Part shown: positions 26,240 to 36,223 of the stretch, one piece after another | How positions within the stretch are numbered: the stretch's first letter is position 1 | Layout of the letters: every line of letters begins with the position of its first letter | Origin: Smithella sp. | GTDB lineage: Bacteria; Desulfobacterota; Syntrophia; Syntrophales; Smithellaceae | Length of the DNA: 64,000 nucleotides | NCBI GenBank assembly: GCA_007244375.1 | Contig: SCVW01000034.1 | Location: forward strand, 124,001 to 188,000 | Direction: 5' to 3' | The notes under the pieces: model-generated | What the model saw: only the letters and a program-made list of their open reading frames with translations | The model's database searches: none | What the model was told of the DNA's origin: nothing | Position numbers and translations under genes: made by a program

Positions 26240-27289
26240 ATGACAACTAAAACTACATATAAAGACGCAGGCGTGGATATTGATACTGCTAATGAATTTG
26301 TAGAACGAATTAAACCGTTGATAAAGACAACCGCACGCAAAGAAGTTGTTTCAGGCATTGGCGGTTTTGGCGGTCTTTTCCATCTTAATCCCATTAATTA
26401 TAAAAATCCTTTGCTGGTTTCTTCCACCGACGGCGTTGGTACAAAACTACGAATTGCTCAGCTATTGGATAAGCATGACACTATAGGTATCGATCTGGTA
26501 GCTATGTCGGTAAACGATGTAGTTGTTCAAGGTGCGGAACCTCTGTTTTTTCTTGACTATCTTGCTACGGGAAAAATAGAATTGGGAAAAAGCGTAAAAA
26601 TTATTGAAGGAATTTCCGAAGGATGCCGACAGGCCGGATGCACCCTACTGGGTGGCGAAACCGCGGAAATGCCCGGTTTTTATAAACCTGGAGAATATGA
26701 TCTTGCCGGTTTTTGTGTCGGCATGGTGGAAATGGACAAATTAATTAACGGGTCCACTGTCAGTGTCAATGACCGGATTATCGGATTGGCTTCCAGCGGA
26801 TTACACAGCAACGGTTTTTCCCTGGCCAGAAAAGTTCTTTTGGAAAAAGGCAATTTAAGCGTTAACGATAAAGTTCCCGGTCTGAGTAAGACAATCGGCA
26901 TGGAAATGCTGGAACCGACGCGAATTTACGTAAAACCCCTGCTGAATCTCTTTAAGAGTTTCAATGTTAAAGGTCTCGTACATATAACCGGCGGCGGATT
27001 TTACGACAATATTCCGCGAATAATTCCCCAATCATGCCGGGCAATAATAAATAAAAACAGTTGGGACATATCTCCTATTTTCAATGTTATCCGTGAAATA
27101 GGCGACATTGAAGAAAAAGAAATGTTTCGTGTATTCAATATGGGTATAGGAATGATGATTATAATTTCTGAAAAAGAGTGCGACGAGGTTCTTAGTCGTT
27201 TGGAAGTGCTGGGAGAGAAAGCTTATCAAATAGGCTTTATTGAAAAGAAGGAAGATAAACAGGAGCAGGTTATTATTACCGAAGGTTAA
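26240..27289 (+). CDS. purM: Phosphoribosylformylglycinamidine cyclo-ligase
   Basis: 349 residues of normal length. Start YKDAGVDIDTANEFV and the ATP-binding segment STDGVGTKLRIAQ, GIDLVAMSVNDVVVQGAEP, GGETAEMPGFY and HITGGGFYDNIPRI are the PurM signatures. It makes aminoimidazole ribotide, step 5 of purine synthesis. AGAGGCG precedes the ATG. purN follows after 7 bases, so the two are co-transcribed. Confidence 0.97.
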   Translation: MTTKTTYKDAGVDIDTANEFVERIKPLIKTTARKEVVSGIGGFGGLFHLNPINYKNPLLVSSTDGVGTKLRIAQLLDKHDTIGIDLVAMSVNDVVVQGAEPLFFLDYLATGKIELGKSVKIIEGISEGCRQAGCTLLGGETAEMPGFYKPGEYDLAGFCVGMVEMDKLINGSTVSVNDRIIGLASSGLHSNGFSLARKVLLEKGNLSVNDKVPGLSKTIGMEMLEPTRIYVKPLLNLFKSFNVKGLVHITGGGFYDNIPRIIPQSCRAIINKNSWDISPIFNVIREIGDIEEKEMFRVFNMGIGMMIIISEKECDEVLSRLEVLGEKAYQIGFIEKKEDKQEQVIITEG

Positions 27290-27296
27290 CAAAGAA

Positions 27297-27917
27297 ATGG
27301 CTGATTTATTAAAATTGGGAGTTTTAATTTCCGGTAATGGTTCCAATTTACAGTCGATTATTGATAATATCGAAAAAGGATCGTTAAAAGCCTCCATCAA
27401 AATAGTTATCAGTAATAATCCTGATGCCTTCGGACTAACCAGAGCAAAAAAACACGGTATTCCCTTTATTGTCTTAAAACACACAAATTTTAAAAATAAA
27501 GAAGATTTTGATTCAGAATTAGTAAGAATTTTAAAAAGCAATAATGTCGATCTGGTAATTTTAGCCGGGTTTATGCGTATTCTTACTCCTGTACTTTTGA
27601 AAGCTTTCCCCCGTAGAATAATGAACATACACCCTGCCCTTCTACCGTCCTTTCCCGGACTTCACGGCCAGAAACAGGCTGTAGATTACGGCGTAAAAAT
27701 ATCCGGCTGTACAGTTCATTTTGTCGATGAAGGTGTAGACACAGGACCGATCATTATTCAAAGTGCCGTACCGGTTCTTGACGATGATACAGAGGAAACC
27801 TTAGCCGCAAGAATATTAAAAGAAGAGCATCGTATTTATCCGCAGGCAATTCAACTTTTCGCTGATGGCAGCTTAGAAACAGACGGACGCAAGGTGAAAA
27901 TCAAAAATAACAAATAA
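27297..27917 (+). CDS. purN: Phosphoribosylglycinamide formyltransferase
   Basis: 206 residues from ATG 27297, which gives the family N-terminus (LKLGVLISGNGSNLQSIID); the frame is open further upstream inside purM but without support. Motifs FMRILTP, the active-site NIHPALLPSFPGLHG (with catalytic Asn and His) and the later VDEGVDTGPII are intact. It transfers formyl from 10-formyl-THF to GAR, step 3 of purine synthesis. Confidence 0.97.
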   Translation: MADLLKLGVLISGNGSNLQSIIDNIEKGSLKASIKIVISNNPDAFGLTRAKKHGIPFIVLKHTNFKNKEDFDSELVRILKSNNVDLVILAGFMRILTPVLLKAFPRRIMNIHPALLPSFPGLHGQKQAVDYGVKISGCTVHFVDEGVDTGPIIIQSAVPVLDDDTEETLAARILKEEHRIYPQAIQLFADGSLETDGRKVKIKNNK

Positions 27918-27971
27918 AAATCTTCTCGTTTAAGCACTATCATTATTTGTAATGGGGAAACGAATTAATTT

Positions 27972-29414
27972 ATGTATGATCTGATTATCATAGGCGATGA
28001 TTTTTCTTCCCATGTTGCCGCCGCAGTTGCTTCCCGTCGAAATATCAAAACCGTTTTAATTTCGGAAATTGGTTTGGGGGAAATCTGCACAATCGGAGGA
28101 CTTGATTTTAATATTGATTCCACACCTTTAACCGGTTTCGGTGAAAATCAAGTATGTCATTCACTTCTGACCGAACTGGGAATTCTCCCGATAGAAGAAC
28201 AAGGAGATTTATCAAATCCTTCTTATCAAATAATTCTACCCGAACACCGGCTTGATTTTTTCAACAACAAGGAATTGTTAATTCAGGAAATGACAAGAGA
28301 GTTTCCTCAACTAGCCGATGTAATCAAATCTTTTTACGATAAAGTTGTGAAGAACTCCGATATAGTAAATAAATGGTTTCACAATCATCATTTTATTCAA
28401 CCCCAAAATATAAAAGACTATTTTGAATTTATTAAACTGACACCGCATTTAATTAAGTATAAATTTGATAATATGAAGTTTAAATGGATTTGTTCCGGAA
28501 ATGATGCATTCAGAAAAGTTATGGAAGCACAGCAGGCATTGATTTCCCTTATATCAAAAAATCAAGATTCTATTTTCTCACATTTCCGGTATTCAACTCC
28601 TCTGCGGGGAATTTATCATTTCTCGAGGGGCAAGCAAACCTTGTTAAATTCTTTAATAAATGAAATAACATCATCACAAGGGTTGCACATTAATAACTGC
28701 GAAGTATCTTCGGTTAAGAAAGGAAGATTAATAGAAGTAAATTTCACAGATAAAAATGGTTCGACATCAAATATTTCAGCCGATAATTTAATTGTCAGCA
28801 CAAAGTGGGATAAAATGAACCTTGTTTTTGAACGTAAAAAACAAATTAATCTGGATAGCTTAATCAGACCGATTAAAATTTCTCATCATCCTTTTACTAT
28901 TCATCTTGGTATTCGGTCAAATTGTGTTCCCGAAAAAATGGCGCGGCATGTTGCAGTTATTACCGATGTGAAAAAAGATATTTATGATGATAACCTTGTC
29001 ATTTTGGAATTAAGCTCGCCGGATTATGAAAAAACAACGTTTTCAGGAAAAAGTTCTTTATCAGCAACTGTTTTCCTTCATGATGATCCGATGATTTGGT
29101 CTAATGAGAACTTAACGGCAACTTCGCGGTCAATAATTGAGCGTCTCGAATTTTTCCTGCCCTTTTTAAAAGAAAACATCGAAATTTTTGATATAAAAGA
29201 GTCTATTAATATTTCCAGAAAACAACTCAGCATTGTTAATCCTAAATATCAATTTCGTAATTCTTTCATTACGGGATTTGCCGCAAACAGCAATGAAACA
29301 AAGTTCAGTAACATTTTTCTTACCGGAGCATCACTATTACCGGATATTGGCTTTGAAGGAGAAATAATATCCGGCATAAATGCCGCACGTTCCGTGGCTG
29401 AAAAAAGAAAGTGA
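27972..29414 (+). CDS. FAD/NAD(P)-type oxidoreductase-like protein with altered dinucleotide motif
   Basis: 480 residues. The N-terminus YDLIIIGDDFSSHVAAAVASRR has the strand-turn-helix shape of a Rossmann domain, but where the family has GxGxxG this has GDDFSS. The later VLIS..GLGEICTIGG and the C-terminal FITGFAANSNE..FLTGASLLPDIGFEGEI segments are like phytoene-desaturase/amine-oxidase-type flavoproteins. Without the first glycines, FAD binding is uncertain. The phosphofructokinase gene starts 3 bases after its stop, so the two are translated together. No specific function recognised. Confidence 0.65.
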   Translation: MYDLIIIGDDFSSHVAAAVASRRNIKTVLISEIGLGEICTIGGLDFNIDSTPLTGFGENQVCHSLLTELGILPIEEQGDLSNPSYQIILPEHRLDFFNNKELLIQEMTREFPQLADVIKSFYDKVVKNSDIVNKWFHNHHFIQPQNIKDYFEFIKLTPHLIKYKFDNMKFKWICSGNDAFRKVMEAQQALISLISKNQDSIFSHFRYSTPLRGIYHFSRGKQTLLNSLINEITSSQGLHINNCEVSSVKKGRLIEVNFTDKNGSTSNISADNLIVSTKWDKMNLVFERKKQINLDSLIRPIKISHHPFTIHLGIRSNCVPEKMARHVAVITDVKKDIYDDNLVILELSSPDYEKTTFSGKSSLSATVFLHDDPMIWSNENLTATSRSIIERLEFFLPFLKENIEIFDIKESINISRKQLSIVNPKYQFRNSFITGFAANSNETKFSNIFLTGASLLPDIGFEGEIISGINAARSVAEKRK

Positions 29415-29417
29415 TTT

Positions 29418-30716
29418 ATGAGATACGATTTTACCATTAAAAATCTAGGAAAAAGAATCATTAAGTCTCCGCTGAATATCAGTAACTTTACACAAGATCA
29501 GAAAAGATTACTGTTCAACTCCCATCTTGATAATTATCTGTCCTGCACTGATAAAAAAGGTCGTCCGCTTTCCGTGGAAATTGCCGGACCGCGCAATAAA
29601 ATATTTTTTGATCCCCGCCAAACAAAAGCGGCTATTGTTACATGCGGCGGCCTTTGTCCGGGCATTAACGATGTGATCCGGTCGATAACGATGACTCTCT
29701 TTTACAGTTATAACGTCTCCGATATAGTTGGTGTCAAATATGGTTTGCAGGGATTGAGCCCGGTTTACCGGCACGAATTAGTCAAGCTGTCCCCTGAAAA
29801 GGTCAAAGACATAACAAGCATTGGCGGAAGCATACTTTCCACATCGCGCGGACCTCAAAGCCCCGAAATAATGCGAGATTTTCTTTCGCGATCTAAGATT
29901 AACATTCTTTTTTTCATTGGAGGAAGCGGAACTATCAGGGCGGCTCAGAAATTAACTGCAGAAATAACTAAAAGAAAACTAAAAATAGCTATTCTGTGTA
30001 TTCCCAAGACAATTGACAATGACCTTGATTTGATTCAAAAATCATTTGGTTTCGATACGGCAATTGAAAAAACTGTCGAAGCCATCAAAAGTGCTCATGT
30101 TGAAGCCAAGGGAGCATTCAATGGCATTGTTTTGATTAAAATCATGGGACGGTTTTCGGGTCATATCGCAACCCATGCGGCATTGGCGCAAAATGATACA
30201 AATTTCGTTTTGATTCCGGAGGTTCCCTTTGATCTGCAAGGGAGAAAAGGATTTTTATCATTATTAAAGAAAAGAATAATATCAAAAGGTCACGCGGTAA
30301 TTTTAGTTGCAGAAGGAGCTGGTCAGGATCTTATGAGGGGTAAAAATTCTCTTATAGAAAAAGACCCTTCAGGAAATGTTCATCTACTCGATATAGGATT
30401 ATTTTTAAAAAAAGAGATAAAGGATTATTTCAAAAAAAACGGCCCGGAAATTAACCTGAAATACATTGAACCCAGTTATTTAATCCGCTCGGTTCCGGCA
30501 AACGCTTCGGACAGCATCTACTGTAACTCGCTGGGACAATATGCCGTACATGCGGCAATGGCCGGTAAAACCGGTATTCTTGTAGCCTTGATGAAAGACG
30601 AATATGTTCATCTTCCATTAAATTCAGTTGCTTCCAGCCGGAAGATCGATCCGCAGGACAATATCTGGCTGCGTGTCATGGAGACGACCGGTCAACCGGC
30701 ATCCATGAAAAATTGA
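29418..30716 (+). CDS. 6-phosphofructokinase family protein with Ser in place of the GGDG aspartate
   Basis: 432 residues, the size of the long PFK group. Motifs: CGGLCPGIND at about 76-85, YGLQGL, PKTIDND with catalytic Asp200, FGFDTA, IMGRFSGH, PEVPFD and AEGAGQD, all as in ATP- or pyrophosphate-dependent PFKs. The usual GGDG motif reads GGSG, with Ser170 where Asp binds the Mg-phosphate. That substitution may alter or abolish normal activity. Coupled to the preceding oxidoreductase-like gene. Likely glycolytic or gluconeogenic; phosphoryl donor undetermined. Confidence 0.85.
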   Translation: MRYDFTIKNLGKRIIKSPLNISNFTQDQKRLLFNSHLDNYLSCTDKKGRPLSVEIAGPRNKIFFDPRQTKAAIVTCGGLCPGINDVIRSITMTLFYSYNVSDIVGVKYGLQGLSPVYRHELVKLSPEKVKDITSIGGSILSTSRGPQSPEIMRDFLSRSKINILFFIGGSGTIRAAQKLTAEITKRKLKIAILCIPKTIDNDLDLIQKSFGFDTAIEKTVEAIKSAHVEAKGAFNGIVLIKIMGRFSGHIATHAALAQNDTNFVLIPEVPFDLQGRKGFLSLLKKRIISKGHAVILVAEGAGQDLMRGKNSLIEKDPSGNVHLLDIGLFLKKEIKDYFKKNGPEINLKYIEPSYLIRSVPANASDSIYCNSLGQYAVHAAMAGKTGILVALMKDEYVHLPLNSVASSRKIDPQDNIWLRVMETTGQPASMKN

Positions 30717-30799
30717 AGCTTTAAATAATCTTTAAAAAATGCTTGCAAAATATTCGCTTATAGTTTAGGAACATCGCACAGTTTCAGGAGGATATTCAA

Positions 30800-30997
30800 A
30801 TGTCACGTGTTTGTGAAGTATGTGGTAAAAAGCCGTCAGTCGGCAATACGGTGAGTCATGCCAATAATAAAAGAAAAGCCGTATGGCATCCAAATTTGCA
30901 AAAATTACGCTGCGTTGATGAAAAAACCGGATCGATAAAACAAATCAAAGTCTGCACGCGTTGTATTCGTTCGGGATTTGTAAAAAAAGCTATCTAA
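30800..30997 (+). CDS. rpmB: 50S ribosomal protein L28, zinc-binding form
   Basis: 65 residues. [15 protein letters not shown] at the start and the C-terminal [10 protein letters not shown] give two Cys pairs (5/8 and 52/55), so it is the C+ zinc-binding form. CAGGAGGA precedes the ATG at the right spacing. It overlaps the convergent gene on the other strand by 8 bases. Confidence 0.96.
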   Translation: MSRVCEVCGKKPSVGNTVSHANNKRKAVWHPNLQKLRCVDEKTGSIKQIKVCTRCIRSGFVKKAI

Positions 30998-31784
30998 AAG
31001 TGGGAATCCAGCCGTAATTTTTTATAGTATGGGCGGTTTCCAGAAGAAATAATTCATCATCGTCAATTAAATCTCTAGCGTACTGAAATAAATTTCTGAC
31101 TCTTTCATAAAACAACTGGTCACTATTTTTCAGGCCGAATTTTTCTCTATAAAGATTTATTCGTCCTGAAATACTCATGATGCCTTCCATTCCTTCTTTC
31201 GTGATAGATAGGGAAGCTTTCTTCATTACTTCTTTTATTTCATCTTCCCCAAATTTATATAGCCAGTTAATTGTGGCGACAAATTCATCCATTTTATTAC
31301 TCAAAGTGAAATTTATCGAGTCTATCAATAAATCAATGGTTTTCAATGAATTAATCTGATTTAAAATTACAAGGTCAAAGATCATCTCGATAATCAAATG
31401 TGATTGATAAATTGCTTCCTCATAAGATATATTTTTTTCGATCATCCCGTACAGATCCAAGATGGAATTTATTAAATGTTTACCTTTGAGATACGAATAC
31501 CCCTGAGAGTTTGGGTCAAATTTTTTATGACCATCGAAGCAGATATATCCATAATGAGAGAGATCATCTACAAGTAGATGAAACATAACATAAGCCGATC
31601 TTGAATATTGCACAGGTATTTGCAGAGATCTTTTTATATTGTGTGTTTTATCAGGACTTATCTGCGGATGTATCGTCAATAAATCAGGAATAATGTTATA
31701 AACATAAATATCCGGTTCAATATTTTTGAAATCTGTCGCAGCTAAAAATTTCTGCAAGAAATAAGTATGAGTGAGTGTGAACAT
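30990..31784 (-). CDS. Uncharacterised mostly helical protein, possible metal-binding
   Basis: 264 residues, no signal peptide. The pattern THTYFLQKF near the start, [17 protein letters not shown] (about 33-49), [14 protein letters not shown] (about 66-79) and [14 protein letters not shown] (about 126-139) puts His and Asp in positions that recall all-helical zinc-dependent phospholipase C or HD-type folds. The C-terminal half is helical without motifs. The resemblance is weak; I do not assign a function. It ends overlapping rpmB by 8 bases. Confidence 0.6.
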   Translation of the reverse strand: MFTLTHTYFLQKFLAATDFKNIEPDIYVYNIIPDLLTIHPQISPDKTHNIKRSLQIPVQYSRSAYVMFHLLVDDLSHYGYICFDGHKKFDPNSQGYSYLKGKHLINSILDLYGMIEKNISYEEAIYQSHLIIEMIFDLVILNQINSLKTIDLLIDSINFTLSNKMDEFVATINWLYKFGEDEIKEVMKKASLSITKEGMEGIMSISGRINLYREKFGLKNSDQLFYERVRNLFQYARDLIDDDELFLLETAHTIKNYGWIPTFR

Positions 31785-31804
31785 GTAGCAAATTTCCCAT
31801 ATGA

Positions 31805-32068
31805 TTATACTTGTTGATATGTTTCCGGATAATTAATTTCTTCCATTTTGTATTTATTTTTCAGATCGCCTATAACTTCATTCATCTCTGATAAAAAATC
31901 AGGAATAATGGAAACCTGGATTATTGAAGTGCGAGGATCAATTGTTGTTACCGTGGCCATTCCCTCATATCCTTCAATAATAAATTGTATCAAAGAAATA
32001 TTTTTTCGTTTTAATCTAAAAAATTTTTTTATCATTTTTTTCTTATCATCGATCAGACTAAAGATCAA
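31805..32068 (-). CDS. Small DUF4911-like protein
   Basis: 87 residues. The core IQFIIEGYEGMATVTTID followed by a beta-rich stretch and a C-terminal helix is like the DUF4911 family of small deltaproteobacterial and firmicute proteins of unknown function. It lies 20 bases upstream of the 264-residue gene on the same strand, so the two may form an operon. Start could be M1 or M12 (KMIKKFF). Confidence 0.6.
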   Translation of the reverse strand: MIFSLIDDKKKMIKKFFRLKRKNISLIQFIIEGYEGMATVTTIDPRTSIIQVSIIPDFLSEMNEVIGDLKNKYKMEEINYPETYQQV

Positions 32069-32137
32069 TAAACAATGACCATTTGACGCCGGAATTTAAA
32101 GACTGTATGATTAAATCAAAAAAATATGGAGTAAATC

Positions 32138-34051
32138 ATGCGCATTGGCCAAGTTGTACTTCTTCTTTTATCATTATTTATTTTTTCCTGTTCTACCGTA
32201 AACCCGAATATCAGAAGCATAACCGATGGTGATATAAATTCCTTTTTAAATCAGTCCCCGAAAGCAGAAGAACATCCCAATGCCGGTGCAGATCTTTTAA
32301 AATCATACAATTATATAGAATTGTTCGCTGATGGCACCAGCATTTCCAGAAATTTAATCCGTATTAAAATATTCAATGAACGTGGACGCAGTTTCGCATC
32401 ACGTTACATATACTATCGCGAAGGATATCAAAAGGCCAGAATTCTTTTTGCCAACACCATCAAACCGGACGGAAAGATTGTTTCGTTGAACAGAAAGGAC
32501 ATTATCGATTCTTCAGAGTATGAAGGTTATGAATTTTATACAGACATTAAAGTAAAGCGGTTTACCATGCCGGCTGTGGAAGATGGATGTATAATTGAAT
32601 ATGCTTATGAAATAAAAAATTTAAAACCGGTTTTATCATTCGACTATTATGACACTTTTTTCTGTCGTAACATTTTCCCGATAGAGGAAGATACTTTGGA
32701 AATAGTATTACCGTCCAATATCGATTTAAAATATAAGAGGTTTCAAACAACAATTACTCCTCAGATTATATCCGACGGCAATAAAACAAGATGTATTTTT
32801 AACAATACCAAACAGAAAGAGATAATTCCGGAATCAAGAATGCCTTCCTTTTATGACAGCGATTTCTTTCCGCAGATTTCATTCTGGACACTAAACAGTT
32901 GGGATATCATTTCCCAATGGTATATAAACCTTATTAAGGAACAGATGCAATCCGACAGCGAATTGGAAAGTTTCACAAAACAACTTATTGCCGATAAGAA
33001 AACTGATGAAAAAAAGATCAATGCCATCTTTAATTTTGTTTCCCAAAATATCAGATATATCGCTGTTTTACTGGGCCCTCATACTCATAAACCTCATAAG
33101 GCCTCTGAAGTATTCAGAAAAAGGTATGGTGACTGCAAGGATAAGACGGTTCTGTTACTGACTATGCTCAAAATTGCCGGTATAGAAGGAAAGCCTGCTC
33201 TTGTCCCGGCCAACGGTAAATATTTTGATGATTCCATGCCTTCGTTAAATGCTTTCAACCACATTATTGCTGTCGTACCAACTTCCCAAAAATATTTCTG
33301 GCTTGATGCAACTAATGAAACAGCCGCTTACAACTCATCTCCTTTTCTTACTCCAACTAAAATTTTTCTGATTAATGATGACGGTTCGTATCGTTTTTTA
33401 AAGACTCCGGATTTGAACAGAAAAAAAGATTATTACAAAGTGGATATAAAATACAATATCAACCAGGAAGGCAATGCGACCATCGATTATACTCAGACTT
33501 ACTTCGGAAAAGCTGCCGAACATGTCAGGTATTCTTTTAAATATTCTCCGCCGAAACAAAGAAAGAAGTATTTCGAAGACCAGGGTATCGAAGTTAAGGA
33601 ATTCATTCTGAGCAGTTTTACCGATACTCAAAAACCATTTACAATTAGACTTTCGGGAAACATTAAAAACCTGGCGCAAAAACTTGATGAAGAAACAATG
33701 GTTTTATCCAACATTATTACCTTTGATTCTTACCGGGATATAACCGCTACCAATAACCGCCAATATCCAATCAGCTTAAAAAGGTCATTCTACTCTATAG
33801 AAAATTATTCCTATAAATTTCCATCAGGCTTTAAAATAAAACGATTACCCCGTGATTTTACTTTCAAAAAGCCGTTTAAATACAGAAAAGAACAATACCG
33901 TTTCAATGGATCTGCTTTTAATATTCATACGGAAGCAGAAAATATGGAACAGATTATTCATTTGGAAAACATTGATGATTTTAAGAAAAATGCCTTTGAA
34001 TTGCAAAAACATGAATCATCAATAAAGAACATAATTTTCGAAAAAGAATAG
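32138..34051 (+). CDS. DUF3857 and transglutaminase-domain lipoprotein
   Basis: 637 residues. Lipoprotein signal with lipobox FSCSTV (Cys at about 19). DUF3857 (about 50-215) is followed by a transglutaminase-like domain with Cys333 (RYGDCKDKT), His375 (FNHIIAV) and Asp390 (WLDATNE), a complete catalytic triad. The last 220 residues are a beta-rich C-terminal domain. Such proteins sit in the periplasm; their substrates are not known. ATG 32138 has GGAG 8 bases upstream. Confidence 0.85.
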   Translation: MRIGQVVLLLLSLFIFSCSTVNPNIRSITDGDINSFLNQSPKAEEHPNAGADLLKSYNYIELFADGTSISRNLIRIKIFNERGRSFASRYIYYREGYQKARILFANTIKPDGKIVSLNRKDIIDSSEYEGYEFYTDIKVKRFTMPAVEDGCIIEYAYEIKNLKPVLSFDYYDTFFCRNIFPIEEDTLEIVLPSNIDLKYKRFQTTITPQIISDGNKTRCIFNNTKQKEIIPESRMPSFYDSDFFPQISFWTLNSWDIISQWYINLIKEQMQSDSELESFTKQLIADKKTDEKKINAIFNFVSQNIRYIAVLLGPHTHKPHKASEVFRKRYGDCKDKTVLLLTMLKIAGIEGKPALVPANGKYFDDSMPSLNAFNHIIAVVPTSQKYFWLDATNETAAYNSSPFLTPTKIFLINDDGSYRFLKTPDLNRKKDYYKVDIKYNINQEGNATIDYTQTYFGKAAEHVRYSFKYSPPKQRKKYFEDQGIEVKEFILSSFTDTQKPFTIRLSGNIKNLAQKLDEETMVLSNIITFDSYRDITATNNRQYPISLKRSFYSIENYSYKFPSGFKIKRLPRDFTFKKPFKYRKEQYRFNGSAFNIHTEAENMEQIIHLENIDDFKKNAFELQKHESSIKNIIFEKE

Positions 34052-34117
34052 CAAAAGCTTGACATCGAATAAGACCTGATATTATACAAAGAAGAAAGTA
34101 TATAAGAAGTCCAAAAA

Positions 34118-35857
34118 ATGACAAAACCAAAACAATTGCCGTCAACGAAATGGAAATTAACGGAATCCGGCGATAAAATAATTGAAAATCATTTGAGCAA
34201 GGAATTCGGAATACATCCGATTATATCTCAAATCCTGGTCAAGAGGGGCTTTCAGGATAGGGAATTAGTGCGTAACTATCTATATCCTTCACTGAACAAC
34301 CTGCACAGTCCTTTTTTAATGAAAGATATGAAAAAAGGCATTTCACGTTTATTAAAGGCAATTTATGATCACGAAGAGATAATTATTTACGGCGATTATG
34401 ATGCTGACGGAATAACTTCTGTTGTCATTCTTTACAAGTTCATCAAAGAAACGACTCCAAATATAAATTATTATATTCCGGACAGAGTGCAGGAGGGTTA
34501 CGGTTTAAATATACCGGCTATCGATAAGTTCAAGAATAATAATGTTAAATTAATCATTTCTGTAGATTGCGGTATTTCCGATCTTGAACAAATCGCTTAT
34601 GCCAAATCACTCGGTATTGATACTATTGTATTGGATCACCACGCAATTTCAGGACCCCTGCCCTCTGCCATTGCTTCAATAAATCCTAATCGTGAAGATT
34701 GCGCGTTCCCTTTTAAAGGACTGGCCGGTGTGGGAATTGCCTTTAACTTTCTTATTGCGCTGCGAGGAAGACTTAACAAAGAGGGATTTTGGAAAAACAG
34801 AAATTATCCAAATTTAAAAGAATATCTGGATATTGTTGCTCTTGGAACTATCGGTGATATAGCGCCACTTGTTGACGAAAACAGAATTTTTGCCAAAATA
34901 GGACTGGAAATAATTACCGAAGGCCAACGACCCGGGATTAAAGCTCTTAAAGAAGTCAGTGGTGTTGACAACCAGAACATTGATTCTTATAAAGCTTCTT
35001 TTTCTCTTATACCTCGTATTAACGCCTCGGGACGTATTGCTTCCCCTCTGGATGCGGTAGAATTACTTTTGACTGAGAACTTTGAAGAAGCCCGAATTCT
35101 CGCCAAAAAGCTTGATTCATATAACCGCCAGAGGCAATTGATGGGAAAGGAAATCATCAATGAAATTCTTGAACAGATAAGGATGAACCAAAGAATCGGA
35201 AAAAGAAATGCCCTTGTTTTTACATCCGATAAATGGCATCCGGGAATTATCGGCACCGTAGCCTCACAACTTGTCGATCTGTTCAACCGTCCGGCTTTTG
35301 TCATCAGCCTGAGCAACGGTATAGGCAAAGGTTCAGGGAGAAGTATTCCTGGATTTAATATTTACAAAGGCATTCAACAGTGCGCCGATCTTTTACTTTC
35401 TTATGGCGGTCATTCTTATGCCGCAGGCTTTTCCATCAAAGAAGAAAATATTGAAAAATTTTCCTGTCTCTTGGAAGAGATAATTTCCGGCAGTGTTCAA
35501 TTACCCGAACTACTTTCCCAAACGATAATCGATGCTGAATGTAAATTCACAGACATTAATCTAAACTTAATGAATCAAATTGATATGCTTGCACCATTCG
35601 GCAGTAACAATCCTGAACCGGTGTTTTATGCCCGTAATATAAAAGTATCTGCTCCCATCATTGTCGGTAATAACCATCTGAAAATGTGGCTCAATTGTAA
35701 TGGTGTATCCTGTGGTTCCATCTGGTTTTATATGGGAGAACATATTTCTGCAGTCAACGGCGCCAATATCGATGTAGTTTTCACACCGCAAATCAATGAC
35801 TGGAACGGCTCTTCGGATATTCAACTAAAAATAAAAGATGTTGATGTGATTTCCTGA
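34118..35857 (+). CDS. recJ: Single-stranded-DNA-specific exonuclease RecJ
   Basis: 579 residues, full length. DHH-family motifs: YGDYDADGITS (motif I), SVDCGISD (II), VLDHHA (III) and LAGVGIAFNF. The DHHA1 motif GGHSYAAGFSI follows at about 428, then an OB-like C-terminal domain. It degrades ssDNA 5' to 3' in recombination and repair. Confidence 0.95.
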   Translation: MTKPKQLPSTKWKLTESGDKIIENHLSKEFGIHPIISQILVKRGFQDRELVRNYLYPSLNNLHSPFLMKDMKKGISRLLKAIYDHEEIIIYGDYDADGITSVVILYKFIKETTPNINYYIPDRVQEGYGLNIPAIDKFKNNNVKLIISVDCGISDLEQIAYAKSLGIDTIVLDHHAISGPLPSAIASINPNREDCAFPFKGLAGVGIAFNFLIALRGRLNKEGFWKNRNYPNLKEYLDIVALGTIGDIAPLVDENRIFAKIGLEIITEGQRPGIKALKEVSGVDNQNIDSYKASFSLIPRINASGRIASPLDAVELLLTENFEEARILAKKLDSYNRQRQLMGKEIINEILEQIRMNQRIGKRNALVFTSDKWHPGIIGTVASQLVDLFNRPAFVISLSNGIGKGSGRSIPGFNIYKGIQQCADLLLSYGGHSYAAGFSIKEENIEKFSCLLEEIISGSVQLPELLSQTIIDAECKFTDINLNLMNQIDMLAPFGSNNPEPVFYARNIKVSAPIIVGNNHLKMWLNCNGVSCGSIWFYMGEHISAVNGANIDVVFTPQINDWNGSSDIQLKIKDVDVIS

Positions 35858-35880
35858 ACAAAGGAGCTGAAGACAAAACT

Positions 35881-36219
35881 ATGAATAAGGCTATCAAAGC
35901 AGCATTATTCAATGCTCTTTTGTTTCCCGGATGGGGACAGATTTATTTAAAGCAATACAAAAAAGGTGTTTTGATAATCTCTACCATTATGGCAGGCACT
36001 TTATCTATTTTGTGGTCTGTAATTCAGATAACCAGGGATATTTTAAAAATCTCACCTTTTAAAAAAGGAACCGTTACTTTAAGTGCTGTTCTTCAACTGG
36101 TAATTGATTCGATAAAAGTTCTAAACTGTACTTACATGTCTTTGATTTTGTTTTTCATGCTGTTTCTATGGGTTTGCTCCATGATCGACAGTTATCAATC
36201 AGGAAAAAAGCTACAATGA
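35881..36219 (+). CDS. Small membrane protein
   Basis: 112 residues with two hydrophobic regions: FPGWGQIYLKQYKKG turn preceding a span at about 31-50, and a second at about 85-104. The FPGxGQxYL...KG motif is typical of small proteins of the DUF5683/TM2-like kind. AAAGGAG lies 16 bases before the ATG, further than usual. It lies 23 bases after recJ, probably co-transcribed. Function unknown. Confidence 0.7.
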   Translation: MNKAIKAALFNALLFPGWGQIYLKQYKKGVLIISTIMAGTLSILWSVIQITRDILKISPFKKGTVTLSAVLQLVIDSIKVLNCTYMSLILFFMLFLWVCSMIDSYQSGKKLQ

Positions 36220-36223
36220 GTTA

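Noticed and set aside
27240-27296. Longer purN start inside purM
   Set aside because: The extra residues do not match PurN, whose N-terminus begins just after ATG 27297.
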